DNA of 6,835 bases from Lachnospiraceae bacterium UBA1766 (GCA_002314715.1 DCGY01000082.1:1-6835), one strand, 5' to 3'. Counted from the first letter of the stretch, positions 1 through 6,574 are shown. The notes: generated by a model from the sequence alone, not told the origin. Made by a program: numbers and translations.

Positions 1-1
1 A

Positions 2-1639
2 GACAGTTTAAAAAAGATATATGGTGTATACATGGTTTTCATCATAGTGGTGCTGTTTTATGTGCTCAATACCTTTAAGGTTGACACGGTGAGCACGTCC
101 TACAAGAAAGGCTATGAGAAAATAACCAATTATAAAACAGAAAGCGTGAAATATTCAAAATCTCCCAGCGGGACCAAAGAGGTTTATATTTTGCCCGGTC
201 AGAAGGTGGAGGGCGCCTATCGTCATTTAATGATTTACTCGGTACATCAGACGGTGGAGGTGTATGTAGGTTCTACACTTTTATACAGCATGAAATCCAA
301 TCCAAGCAATTTTGGCAAAACCCCGGGATGTATTTGGAATGATATTGTACTGTTAGACCGCTTTTTGGGCGAAGAGATTCGGGTAGAAATCACTCCGGCA
401 TATGCAAATTCTGTAAAAGTCAGACCTTTGTTTTACTTTGGTACCAAGCTGGACATTATAAAAAGTGTTTTGCTTGATGCAGTTTTACGTATTCTGTTGA
501 GCTTGGTTTTAGTGGTAATCGGAATCGGATTGATTGTCTATGTTTTTTACAATCGAATGAATTCCGAAATCAGCAAAGATATTGCCTTTCGAGGTGTTTT
601 CGCAATTCATATCGGACTTTGGCGATTCTTTGATTTACCGGCGGCAAAGCTGTTGCTTATGGGAAAACCGGCAGTGTCTATGGCTCCGTTTATGGCAATT
701 TTGCTTTCGATTGTTCCCTTTTTGTTTATTTTTCAGGATATTGTCAAGATACGTAAAAGACGTCTGTGGGATATCTGGTGTTGGATTTTACTGGCGGGTG
801 TGTCCCTGTGTGGTATGCTCCAGTATATGGATATGGTGGATTTCCGGGAGAGCTTTATCGTCTCTGTAATTCTTCTGATTGGAACGAGCGCATTGATATC
901 TTCTGAACTTTATCAGGATGTGCGTAGCTATGGTTGGAGTGAAAAGATGAAGCAGAATGCCATGTTTGTTGTTGTGTGCATGGTGGGAGTTGGCATGGAT
1001 ATCTTATGCTATCTGGTAAGCGGACGCAGTAAAACCACGGATTTTGGAATGATTGCCTTCCTGGTATATCTGATTTTGATTTCGGTGGATGCTGCTAAGG
1101 ATGCAAAGGAATTGGCTGTGGCAGGAATGCAGTCCAAGAACTATGAACGTATGGCATACAGAGATCAGTTGACCGGTTTGTATAATCGTACCGCACTTGC
1201 GGTGGATACGGATCGGTATACCTTTGATCCAAGTCATTGTATTTATCTGGTGTTTGATTTAAATGATTTAAAGAAATGTAATGACCAATTGGGTCATGAG
1301 CAAGGTGATATCTATATTAAGGACAGCGCCCGTTTGATTCAAAGTACCTTTGAACTTCTCGGAAAATGTTATCGAACCGGTGGCGATGAGTTCTGCTGTA
1401 TTGTTGAAAAGGCCAGTCTGAAAGACGTAAAAGAGACGATTAACGAACTTCGCAGACGATATGAGGAATATAATATAAAAAGCCCTATTGTGAAGATTTC
1501 CATTTCCGTGGGATACGCGGTCTATGATGAGCGCCTGGATTATGATATTACAGAAACAAGCAAGCGTGCGGACAAGATGATGTATGAGGATAAGGCACGT
1601 ATTAAGAAAGAACGCGCAGAAAAAGCGGGAGTGGTGTAA
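2..1639 (+). CDS. Membrane-bound GGDEF diguanylate cyclase with 7-TM sensor module (5' partial)
   Basis: Probable inner-membrane sensor that makes cyclic di-GMP from two GTP. Numbering from the ATG at 32: an N-terminal membrane segment (about 2-15), an outside beta-rich region (about 16-145), seven hydrophobic segments (about 150-172, 187-210, 218-236, 247-265, 274-291, 310-329, 338-352), then a GGDEF domain from about 374. The GGDEF domain shows DQLTGLYNR (378-386), metal-site FDLND (408-412) and an intact GGDEF (450-454), so catalysis is expected. The inhibitory RxxD site expected nine residues before GGDEF reads ELLG, so product feedback through the I-site is probably absent. The architecture resembles 7TMR-DISM receptors fused to GGDEF; the outside ligand is unknown. 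The frame is open to the left edge (DSLKKIYGVY before the ATG) and the ATG at 32 has no ribosome binding site, so the true start is probably outside the window. malQ follows after 15 bases. Confidence 0.9.
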   Translation, partial: DSLKKIYGVYMVFIIVVLFYVLNTFKVDTVSTSYKKGYEKITNYKTESVKYSKSPSGTKEVYILPGQKVEGAYRHLMIYSVHQTVEVYVGSTLLYSMKSNPSNFGKTPGCIWNDIVLLDRFLGEEIRVEITPAYANSVKVRPLFYFGTKLDIIKSVLLDAVLRILLSLVLVVIGIGLIVYVFYNRMNSEISKDIAFRGVFAIHIGLWRFFDLPAAKLLLMGKPAVSMAPFMAILLSIVPFLFIFQDIVKIRKRRLWDIWCWILLAGVSLCGMLQYMDMVDFRESFIVSVILLIGTSALISSELYQDVRSYGWSEKMKQNAMFVVVCMVGVGMDILCYLVSGRSKTTDFGMIAFLVYLILISVDAAKDAKELAVAGMQSKNYERMAYRDQLTGLYNRTALAVDTDRYTFDPSHCIYLVFDLNDLKKCNDQLGHEQGDIYIKDSARLIQSTFELLGKCYRTGGDEFCCIVEKASLKDVKETINELRRRYEEYNIKSPIVKISISVGYAVYDERLDYDITETSKRADKMMYEDKARIKKERAEKAGVV

Positions 1640-1642
1640 GAG

Positions 1643-1647
1643 AGGAG
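1643..1647 (+). promoter_or_regulatory. malQ ribosome binding site
   Basis: AGGAG lies 7 bases before the ATG at 1655, in the 15-base gap after the cyclase stop codon. It fixes the malQ start. No promoter is visible in the short gap, which supports co-transcription with the upstream gene. Confidence 0.85.
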
Positions 1648-1654
1648 ATTTTAC

Positions 1655-3139
1655 ATGAGACAGCAAGGAATATTATTGCCCATCTCAAGTATACCATCTG
1701 ACTATGGTATTGGTACATTTGGCAAGGAAAGTTATGCATTTGTAGACTTCTTAAAGAAAGCAGGACAGAAGGTTTGGCAGATTTTGCCCCTGGGCCCCAT
1801 TGGTTACGGAGCATCCCCCTATCAGTCCTTCTCGACTTTCGCGGGAAATCCTTACTATATTGATTTGGAGCAGCTGATTGAAAAGGGATATCTCACCAAA
1901 GAGGAATGTGACGCTTTGGATTTCGGAGATCACCCCAATTATGTGGATTATGAGAAGATGTATAACCAGCGTTTCCCTTTGCTTCGGAAAGCATGGGAAA
2001 GAGCCCTGAAGAAGGGTTTGGAGAGCAAGAAGGATTATGTGACCTTCCTGCAGAAAAATTCCTATTGGCTGGAAGACTATGCCTTGTATATGGCATTGAA
2101 GGACGCATTCCCGGGTAAGTGCTTTATTGATTGGGATGAGGATATTCGTTTGAGAAAGCCCTTAGCCATTGCCAAGTATACCAGAGAGTTGGCGGATGAA
2201 ATTCGTTTTTATAATTTCCAACAGTATTTGTTTGCAACTCAGTGGAAGGAATTAAAGCTTTATGCCAATAAGGCGGGTATTCAAATCGTTGGAGATATCC
2301 CGATTTATGTTGCTTTTGACAGCGCGGATACCTGGTCTCATCCGGAGTTGTTCCAGCTGGATGCAAACGGAATGCCCATTGGTGTGGCAGGATGTCCTCC
2401 GGATGCTTTTTCTTCTACCGGACAGCTTTGGGGAAATCCGTTGTATAATTGGGAGTTCCACAAAAAGACCAATTATGCATGGTGGATGCAACGTATTGCG
2501 TATTGCTATGAATTGTATGATGTGGTTCGAATCGACCATTTCAGAGGCTTTGATGAATATTGGTTCGTGCCTTACGGAGACCCTACCGCTGCGAAAGGCC
2601 ATTGGGAGGCAGGTCCGGGATATGAAATATTTGAAACCATGAAGCGGAAGCTTGGCAAGAAGAAAGTGATTGCCGAGGATTTGGGATTTTTGACAGATTC
2701 TGTAAAGAAGCTGTTGGAGGATACCGGCTACCCGGGTATGAAGATTTTGCATTTCGCGTTTGATCCAAGCGGTATCAGTATTTATTTGCCGCATAATTAT
2801 GATCGTAATTGCGTGGTATATACCGGAACCCATGATAATGAGACAACCGTGGGCTGGTTGCAGAGCAGATCCTATGAGGAAAAACAGTTCCTGAAGGAAT
2901 ATTTGAACCGTACGGATGACGAAGATTTGTGCTGGGAGTTAATTCGCGTGGCTTGCTCCAGTGTGGCGGATACCGCAATTATTCCTATGCAGGATTATCT
3001 GGCACTGGGAAATGAAGCGCGTATCAATACACCTTCAACCTTGGGCGATAACTGGAAGTGGAGAATGAGCAGGGGCGTTTTGACCGATGAACTTGCCGGA
3101 AAGATTTGGAAATTGACAAAAAATTACGGAAGGCTTTAA
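1655..3139 (+). CDS. malQ: 4-alpha-glucanotransferase (amylomaltase, GH77)
   Basis: Cytoplasmic enzyme that transfers alpha-1,4-glucan segments between maltodextrins, releasing glucose and building longer chains for phosphorylase; part of maltose, starch or glycogen use. The 494-residue length is typical of the short bacterial amylomaltase form. The N-terminus GILLPISSIPSDYGIG and the region LPLGPIGYGASPYQ (45-58) are classic GH77. The catalytic triad is visible: nucleophile Asp294 in VRIDHFRG, acid/base Glu341 in AEDLG, and Asp394 in GTHDNETT. The family loop motif INTPSTLGDNW (457-467) is intact. There is no signal peptide. The gene starts 15 bases after the GGDEF cyclase with a good AGGAG. 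Its last codons and stop lie inside the terminator palindrome. No maltose regulator, transporter or phosphorylase is seen in the window, so any link to such genes must be upstream or elsewhere. Confidence 0.97.
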   Translation: MRQQGILLPISSIPSDYGIGTFGKESYAFVDFLKKAGQKVWQILPLGPIGYGASPYQSFSTFAGNPYYIDLEQLIEKGYLTKEECDALDFGDHPNYVDYEKMYNQRFPLLRKAWERALKKGLESKKDYVTFLQKNSYWLEDYALYMALKDAFPGKCFIDWDEDIRLRKPLAIAKYTRELADEIRFYNFQQYLFATQWKELKLYANKAGIQIVGDIPIYVAFDSADTWSHPELFQLDANGMPIGVAGCPPDAFSSTGQLWGNPLYNWEFHKKTNYAWWMQRIAYCYELYDVVRIDHFRGFDEYWFVPYGDPTAAKGHWEAGPGYEIFETMKRKLGKKKVIAEDLGFLTDSVKKLLEDTGYPGMKILHFAFDPSGISIYLPHNYDRNCVVYTGTHDNETTVGWLQSRSYEEKQFLKEYLNRTDDEDLCWELIRVACSSVADTAIIPMQDYLALGNEARINTPSTLGDNWKWRMSRGVLTDELAGKIWKLTKNYGRL

Positions 3140-3155
3140 AGCCTTCCGTTTTTTT
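3126..3155. terminator. Bidirectional intrinsic terminator shared by malQ and the CYTH gene
   Basis: Stem ACGGAAGGC (3126-3134) pairs with GCCTTCCGT (3141-3149) around TTTAAA, itself self-complementary, so 3126-3149 is a perfect 24-bp palindrome. Seven T follow on the plus strand (3149-3155). On the minus strand the stem is followed by AA and six T (complement of 3118-3125). The malQ stop TAA (3137-3139) sits in the loop, and the minus-strand gene ends at 3154. Both convergent genes can therefore end here. Confidence 0.93.
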
Positions 3156-3654
3156 AGAATTTTATCATAGCCATGTAGGAATTGTGGTATTCCTTCTGAT
3201 AGGTTACTTCTTCGCCGAACCAGTCCGGAGGAAGAAAACTCTCTGCCGCTTCTTTGCTGCCAAATTCCACTTCGGCTAATTTTAGAGGAGCGAAGGGGGC
3301 ATCAAATACATCCAATTCAATGGTCAGGGAGTAATCGGCAGGAGGCGTAGGGAAGCCGGCTTTAAAGCCCGGATTCTTTAGCGGAATCAGATAGCGCTTC
3401 TTGGAAATAAGATTACCGTCCCTTTTGTCGCGAAGATGATAATAGGCATCTTCATTCAGGAACAGATTGTATTCTTCGCGAGCCATCATTCCTTTTCCTT
3501 TATAAGTCAGATAATAATTGTCGTCTTCTTTTCTTACGCGAACAACAGGGTCCACGTTTAAATATGCCTGCTCAATATGACGATACGGGTAGGAGTCAAG
3601 ATCGGCAGGAAGCTCATTGATGATAAATTTACGTTCGATTTCCAAATTGGTCAC
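3154..3654 (-). CDS. CYTH domain protein (triphosphate tunnel metalloenzyme family)
   Basis: Probable cytoplasmic phosphohydrolase acting on inorganic tripolyphosphate or an organic triphosphate; members of this family also include adenylate cyclases and thiamine triphosphatases, and the substrate cannot be told from sequence. The 166-residue length suits a stand-alone CYTH domain. The signature ExExK is at 5-9 (EIERK). Other tunnel residues are visible: Arg39 and Arg41 (VVRVRKE), Lys52 (TYKGKG), Glu60/Glu61, Lys85-Arg87, Glu113/Asp115 (IELDVF) and Glu128/Glu130 (AEVEF). The start is GTG (complement of 3652-3654), with AAAGGAAA (3660-3667) about 7 bases upstream; no ATG fits before the ExExK motif. 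The gene stands alone, convergent with malQ and divergent from the DJ-1 gene, so it is probably monocistronic. Confidence 0.93.
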   Translation of the reverse strand: MTNLEIERKFIINELPADLDSYPYRHIEQAYLNVDPVVRVRKEDDNYYLTYKGKGMMAREEYNLFLNEDAYYHLRDKRDGNLISKKRYLIPLKNPGFKAGFPTPPADYSLTIELDVFDAPFAPLKLAEVEFGSKEAAESFLPPDWFGEEVTYQKEYHNSYMAMIKF

Positions 3655-3678
3655 CCAGCTTTCCTTTGTGATAAAATA

Positions 3679-3707
3679 ATATTACCATAAAATGGTCGGA
3701 AAGTAAA
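3679..3707 (-). promoter_or_regulatory. Candidate sigma-A promoter of the CYTH gene
   Basis: On the minus strand, TTTACT (complement of 3702-3707) and TAATAT (complement of 3679-3684) are separated by 17 bases; each matches four of six consensus positions. Transcription would begin near 3672, giving a leader of about 18 bases that just includes the ribosome binding site. Confidence 0.5.
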
Positions 3708-3715
3708 ACGAAATT

Positions 3716-3727
3716 CCTGTGAACAGG
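3716..3727. repeat. Short inverted repeat between divergent promoters
   Basis: CCTGT-GA-ACAGG is a 5-bp inverted repeat with a 2-base centre. It lies between the candidate -35 boxes of the two divergent genes (3702-3707 and 3760-3765). It could be an operator acting on either side, but a repeat this short may occur by chance. Confidence 0.3.
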
Positions 3728-3759
3728 GGATTAAGAAAGTATAAAAATCGGGCGAAAGG

Positions 3760-3788
3760 TTGTAAGAAAAAAAGAAATCCCTTATAAT
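3760..3788 (+). promoter_or_regulatory. Sigma-A promoter of the DJ-1/aminopeptidase pair
   Basis: TTGTAA (3760-3765) and a perfect TATAAT (3783-3788) are separated by 17 bases. The predicted transcription start is near 3795, giving a leader of about 43 bases before the ATG at 3838. The leader contains a small hairpin, GTTTTC (3809-3814) with GAAAAC (3819-3824), immediately ahead of the ribosome binding site. Confidence 0.75.
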
Positions 3789-3825
3789 AATATGAAATAG
3801 AAAATACGGTTTTCGATTGAAAACG

Positions 3826-3832
3826 AAAGGAG
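3826..3832 (+). promoter_or_regulatory. Ribosome binding site deciding the DJ-1 gene start
   Basis: AAAGGAG lies 5 bases before the ATG at 3838. An in-frame TTG at 3817 would place this site inside the coding region, so the ATG at 3838 is the start. Confidence 0.88.
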
Positions 3833-3837
3833 AAAAA

Positions 3838-4386
3838 ATGAGTAAAATTGCGGTATTCTTTTCAGAAGGATTTGAGGAAATAGAAGCACTTACAGTAGTG
3901 GATTTATGCCGTCGTGCAAAGCTTGAGACGGATATGGTTGCAGTGGAAAACGGGGATTCCTGTCTGGGCTCTCACGGAATTCGTGTAGACATGGACAAGA
4001 AGCTTCAGGACATTTGTTTTTCAGATTATGATATGCTGGTACTACCCGGTGGCCTAAAAGGTACCCAGGGTTTGGAAGCCTGCCAAATCCTGATGGAGCA
4101 GATCGACAGCTTCTACACAAACGGAAAGGCCATTGCAGCGGTTTGTGCAGCTCCCAGTATTTTTGGACACAGAGGTATTTTGAAGGGACGTAAGGCCTGC
4201 TCTTATCCCAGCTTTGAAAGTCATTTGGAGGGGGCGCAGGTGACGGCCGGCCCGGTAGAGATATCCGAAAATGTTATCACCTCCAGAGGAATGGGAACTG
4301 CCATGGATTTTGGCTTAGCCATTATCGGCTATTTGGAAGGAAAAGATTTGGCTGACAGTATCGCAAAGCAAATTGTTTATCGATAA
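3838..4386 (+). CDS. DJ-1/PfpI family protein (ThiJ/YajL-like)
   Basis: Single-domain cytoplasmic protein of the DJ-1/PfpI superfamily, 182 residues, the usual size. The closest-looking subgroup is DJ-1/YajL, with reported roles in oxidative stress protection and glyoxalase- or deglycase-type activities; the exact activity is disputed in the family and cannot be settled here. The conserved glutamate is Glu16 in EEIEA. The reactive cysteine is Cys103 in AIAAVCAAPSIF, the nucleophile elbow. SRGMGTAMDFGLAII near the C-terminus is the conserved SRGpgTA segment. LVLPGG (67-72) ends a core strand. The histidine found in human DJ-1 after the elbow is replaced by Tyr in CSYPS, in a region where bacterial homologues vary. 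It is first in a likely two-gene unit with the M18 aminopeptidase, 48 bases apart with no terminator between. Confidence 0.93.
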   Translation: MSKIAVFFSEGFEEIEALTVVDLCRRAKLETDMVAVENGDSCLGSHGIRVDMDKKLQDICFSDYDMLVLPGGLKGTQGLEACQILMEQIDSFYTNGKAIAAVCAAPSIFGHRGILKGRKACSYPSFESHLEGAQVTAGPVEISENVITSRGMGTAMDFGLAIIGYLEGKDLADSIAKQIVYR

Positions 4387-4434
4387 GGAATCGCATAGCA
4401 TTTGGGTATATGCGGGGAATGTGAAGTGAGTAAG

Positions 4435-5718
4435 ATGAGTGAAGCAAAGAAATGTGCAAAAGCACTGTTACAATTTATTGAGGATTGCCCCAGTGTGTAT
4501 CATGTGATCAATCGCATCCGTGGGGAGCTTTTGGATGCAGGGGCAGTGGAATTACAGGAAACGGAAAAATGGACTCTTTTGGCGGGACAAACGTATTTCG
4601 TGGTTCGTAACGATGCTTCCGTAATAGCTTTTTCCTGTCCGGCAAAAGCCCCCAAGGGATTTCATATGGTGGCAGCCCACAGTGATTCTCCTACCTTCAA
4701 ACTGAAGGCAAATCCGGAGATGAATGTGGAAGCCCATTATGGCAAGCTGAACGTAGAAAAATATGGTGGTATGATTATGAATACCTGGATGGATCGCCCC
4801 TTATCCGTGGCCGGAAGAGTGGCAGTTACAGATTCGCAAACAGGCAAAATAATCACCCGTCTCGTTAATATGGATAAGGATCTTTTGGTTATCCCCAACC
4901 TTGCTATTCATATGAACCGGGACATCAATAAAGGCGTAGAGCTGAACCCCCAGGTAGATATGCTTCCTTTGTTTGGAGAAAAGGCAGAAAAAGGGGTTTT
5001 TAATAAACGCATTGCCAAGCAGTTGGGAATCAAACCGGAGGAAATACTGGATTGGGATTTATTCCTGTATGCCCGGGAAAAAGGCCGTTTCATCGGCGAC
5101 AAAGAGGAGTTTATCCTCTCCCCAAAGCTGGATGATTTGCAGTGTGTATTTTGTGCCAAGGAGGCCTTCCTGCATCAAAGTCCCGCGGAGTATATAAATG
5201 TGTTTGCGGTATTTGATCATGAGGAGATTGGAAGCACCTCCAGACAGGCAGCAGATTCGGATTTCTTAAAAAGTGTTTTGGAGAGGATTGTACAAGGACT
5301 GGAGGGACAGGAGAAAAGCTATGAAATGCTTTTGGCAGATTCCTATCTTCTGTCTGCGGACAATGCCCATGCGGTGCATCCCAATCATCCGGAAAAAGCA
5401 GATCCCACCAATCGACCTTATTTAAATCAGGGTGTGGTCCTGAAATATCACGGTGGTCAAAAATATACATCGGACGGCGTTAGCGGTGCTTATTTCAAGC
5501 TGCTTTGCAAGGAGGCGAAGGTTCCCTATCAGACCTTTGCAAACAGGGCAGATATGACCGGAGGCTCTACCTTGGGAAATATATCCACAGCCCATGTTTC
5601 CGTGATGAGTGCGGACATAGGCATGCCACAGCTGGCAATGCATTCCTGCGTGGAAACCGGCGGTGTGAAGGATACCTTGTACGGTATTTTGCTGATGAAA
5701 AAATTGTACGAAAAATAG
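4435..5718 (+). CDS. apeB: M18 family aminopeptidase (aspartyl aminopeptidase-like)
   Basis: Cytoplasmic zinc metalloaminopeptidase of family M18, removing N-terminal residues, often acidic ones, from peptides during peptide turnover. The 427-residue length matches bacterial M18 enzymes of about 430. Metal ligands and catalytic residues expected from the family are visible: His82 in AAHSDSPTFKLK, Asp233 in SPKLDDLQ, Glu263/Glu264 in FDHEEIGS, Asp309 in SADNAHAVHPN and His403 in MHSCVE. MTGGSTLGNI (374-383) is also family-typical. The start is uncertain. ATG 4435 has only a weak AAGTGAG ahead; GTG 4426, three codons upstream, has GGGGAA (4414-4419) at 6 bases and is a fair alternative. The TTG at 4402 has no good site. 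It probably shares the promoter at 3760 with the DJ-1 gene and ends at the hairpin at 5735. Confidence 0.95.
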   Translation: MSEAKKCAKALLQFIEDCPSVYHVINRIRGELLDAGAVELQETEKWTLLAGQTYFVVRNDASVIAFSCPAKAPKGFHMVAAHSDSPTFKLKANPEMNVEAHYGKLNVEKYGGMIMNTWMDRPLSVAGRVAVTDSQTGKIITRLVNMDKDLLVIPNLAIHMNRDINKGVELNPQVDMLPLFGEKAEKGVFNKRIAKQLGIKPEEILDWDLFLYAREKGRFIGDKEEFILSPKLDDLQCVFCAKEAFLHQSPAEYINVFAVFDHEEIGSTSRQAADSDFLKSVLERIVQGLEGQEKSYEMLLADSYLLSADNAHAVHPNHPEKADPTNRPYLNQGVVLKYHGGQKYTSDGVSGAYFKLLCKEAKVPYQTFANRADMTGGSTLGNISTAHVSVMSADIGMPQLAMHSCVETGGVKDTLYGILLMKKLYEK

Positions 5719-5734
5719 AATTGAGATGAAAGAG

Positions 5735-5775
5735 AAAGCGTAGTTTCCCCCGGGTGACTGCGCTTTTGTTTGTTT
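5735..5775 (+). terminator. Intrinsic terminator after the M18 aminopeptidase
   Basis: AAAGCGTAGT (5735-5744) pairs with ACTGCGCTTT (5757-5766), ten pairs with one G-U, around a 12-base loop containing CCCGGG. The stem runs into the T-rich tract TTTTGTTTGTTTT. It begins 16 bases after the stop codon. Confidence 0.85.
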
Positions 5776-5787
5776 TATACGAAAACA

Positions 5788-5815
5788 GGAAACTAATTTT
5801 GTTGATTTGGTTTCT
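5788..5815. promoter_or_regulatory. Operator-like palindrome 1 (upstream copy)
   Basis: A 28-bp imperfect inverted repeat. The left arm starts GGAAACTAA (5788-5796) and the right arm ends ATTTGGTTTC (5805-5814). It shares arms, arm spacing and total length with the copy at 5852-5879. It is probably a binding site for the TetR-family protein encoded at 5948; the pairing of protein and site is inferred from adjacency. Confidence 0.68.
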
Positions 5816-5834
5816 TGTTTCTTTCGGTAGAAAA

Positions 5835-5863
5835 TGGTAAGCTGAATATATGGAAACTAAAAT
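5835..5863 (+). promoter_or_regulatory. Candidate tetR promoter overlapping palindrome 2
   Basis: TGGTAA (5835-5840, three of six matches) and TAAAAT (5858-5863, five of six) are separated by 17 bases. The -10 box falls within the left arm of palindrome 2, so a bound repressor would block it. The weak -35 keeps this tentative. Confidence 0.35.
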
Positions 5864-5879
5864 AACAAATTTGGTTTCC
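5852..5879. promoter_or_regulatory. Operator-like palindrome 2 (downstream copy)
   Basis: A 28-bp inverted repeat with arms GGAAACTAAA (5852-5861) and TTTGGTTTCC (5870-5879), ten-base arms with one mismatch around an 8-base AT-rich centre. It is the more perfect of two copies, placed 64 bp from the first, about six helical turns. It lies 68 bases before the tetR ATG and suits autoregulation. Confidence 0.75.
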
Positions 5880-5933
5880 GGTAAAAAAAGAAATACGAAC
5901 AAAACAAAGCGAATTCTTGTTTCAAAAGCATGG

Positions 5934-5940
5934 AAAGGGG
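5934..5940 (+). promoter_or_regulatory. Ribosome binding site deciding the tetR start
   Basis: AAAGGGG lies 7 bases before the ATG at 5948. An in-frame ATG at 5930 would overlap this site and has no good site of its own, so 5948 is the preferred start. Confidence 0.8.
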
Positions 5941-5947
5941 AATACTG

Positions 5948-6523
5948 ATGGAAACCAAGGAACAATTAAAGGAAAAGATTTTGCTGGGCACCATTGATGT
6001 TTTTAACCAAAAAGGGTTGAAATTTACCATGGATGATATTGCCGCCCATTTGTCCATTAGTAAGAAAACAATCTACACGGTATTTGCAGATAAAGAGAGT
6101 ATGTTTTTGGCGATGGTGGATTACCTGTTTGATGGAATCAAGGCCAGTGAAGAAAGGATTCTGGCAGATGAAAGCCTTCCCTTGTTGGAGAAAATCAAAA
6201 GGCTGTTGGGGGCAATGCCGGATGGCTATCATAACATCGATTTTCGTAAGTTATATATTTTGAAGGATAAATATCCTACCACTTATAAGCGTGTGGAGGA
6301 GCGATTGGAAAATGGCTGGGAGGCCACCATGGAACTTCTGGAAGAGGGCATGAGGCAGGGTGTGATTCGCCCGGTGCCGCTTTGCCTGGTGAAGCTGATG
6401 ATGGAATCTGCCCTGGAACAGTTTTTTCAAAGAGATATACTGGTGGCGAACCATTTGTCTTACGGAGAGGCCCTGAATCATTTGGTGGAAATTTTGATTT
6501 CGGGAATCGAACAAAAGGCATAA
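5948..6523 (+). CDS. TetR/AcrR family transcriptional regulator
   Basis: Predicted dimeric DNA-binding repressor of 191 residues, the usual TetR size. The N-terminal helices hold the helix-turn-helix at about 27-46: TMDDIAAHLSISKKTIYTVF, followed by ADKESMFLAMVDY, the standard TetR signature. The rest (about 60-190) is an alpha-helical ligand and dimer domain with no subfamily motif I recognise, so the effector is unknown. Two matching 28-bp palindromes upstream are its likely targets. No terminator separates it from the GH2 gene 69 bases downstream, so that gene may be in the same transcript and under its control. Regulation of a more distant transporter is also possible. Confidence 0.93.
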   Translation: METKEQLKEKILLGTIDVFNQKGLKFTMDDIAAHLSISKKTIYTVFADKESMFLAMVDYLFDGIKASEERILADESLPLLEKIKRLLGAMPDGYHNIDFRKLYILKDKYPTTYKRVEERLENGWEATMELLEEGMRQGVIRPVPLCLVKLMMESALEQFFQRDILVANHLSYGEALNHLVEILISGIEQKA

Positions 6524-6556
6524 GGGTTTATGAGTAGAAGTGAAGCGGATTGAGAA

Positions 6557-6574
6557 TCTCCGTTTTGGCGGAGA
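6557..6574 (+). other. Leader hairpin ahead of the GH2 ribosome binding site
   Basis: TCTCCG (6557-6562) pairs with CGGAGA (6569-6574) around TTTTGG. No T-run follows, so it is not a terminator of the intrinsic type. It ends two bases before the AAGGAG at 6577 and could affect transcript stability or initiation. Confidence 0.4.

Noticed and set aside
32..34. ATG at 32 as the true start of the cyclase gene
   Set aside because: No ribosome binding site precedes it, and the frame stays open to the edge with lysines just before the membrane segment, as expected of a signal anchor that begins further upstream.
1268..1666. Minus-strand open frame of 132 codons under the GGDEF domain
   Set aside because: It is antisense to the conserved GGDEF motifs, its product resembles no family, and the plus-strand gene explains the sequence.
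2252..2833. Minus-strand open frame of 193 codons inside malQ
   Set aside because: It is the long antisense shadow of a highly conserved GH77 gene, with no plausible ribosome binding site or recognisable domain.
3817..3837. Upstream TTG start for the DJ-1 gene
   Set aside because: The added codons contain the AAAGGAG ribosome binding site of the ATG at 3838, where the conserved protein begins (MSKIAVFFSEGFEE).
5771..5787. Small inverted repeat TGTTTT / AAAACA after the aminopeptidase terminator
   Set aside because: It is a short AT-only stem overlapping the T-tract of the better hairpin, and probably arises from base composition.
5788..5879. Two repeats as a CRISPR array or mobile element ends
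   Set aside because: There are only two imperfect copies with internal symmetry, no spacer regularity, no cas genes, no transposase and no target duplication. An operator pair fits better.
5930..5947. Upstream ATG start for tetR
   Set aside because: It overlaps the AAAGGGG site that serves the ATG at 5948, and TetR proteins need no such extension.
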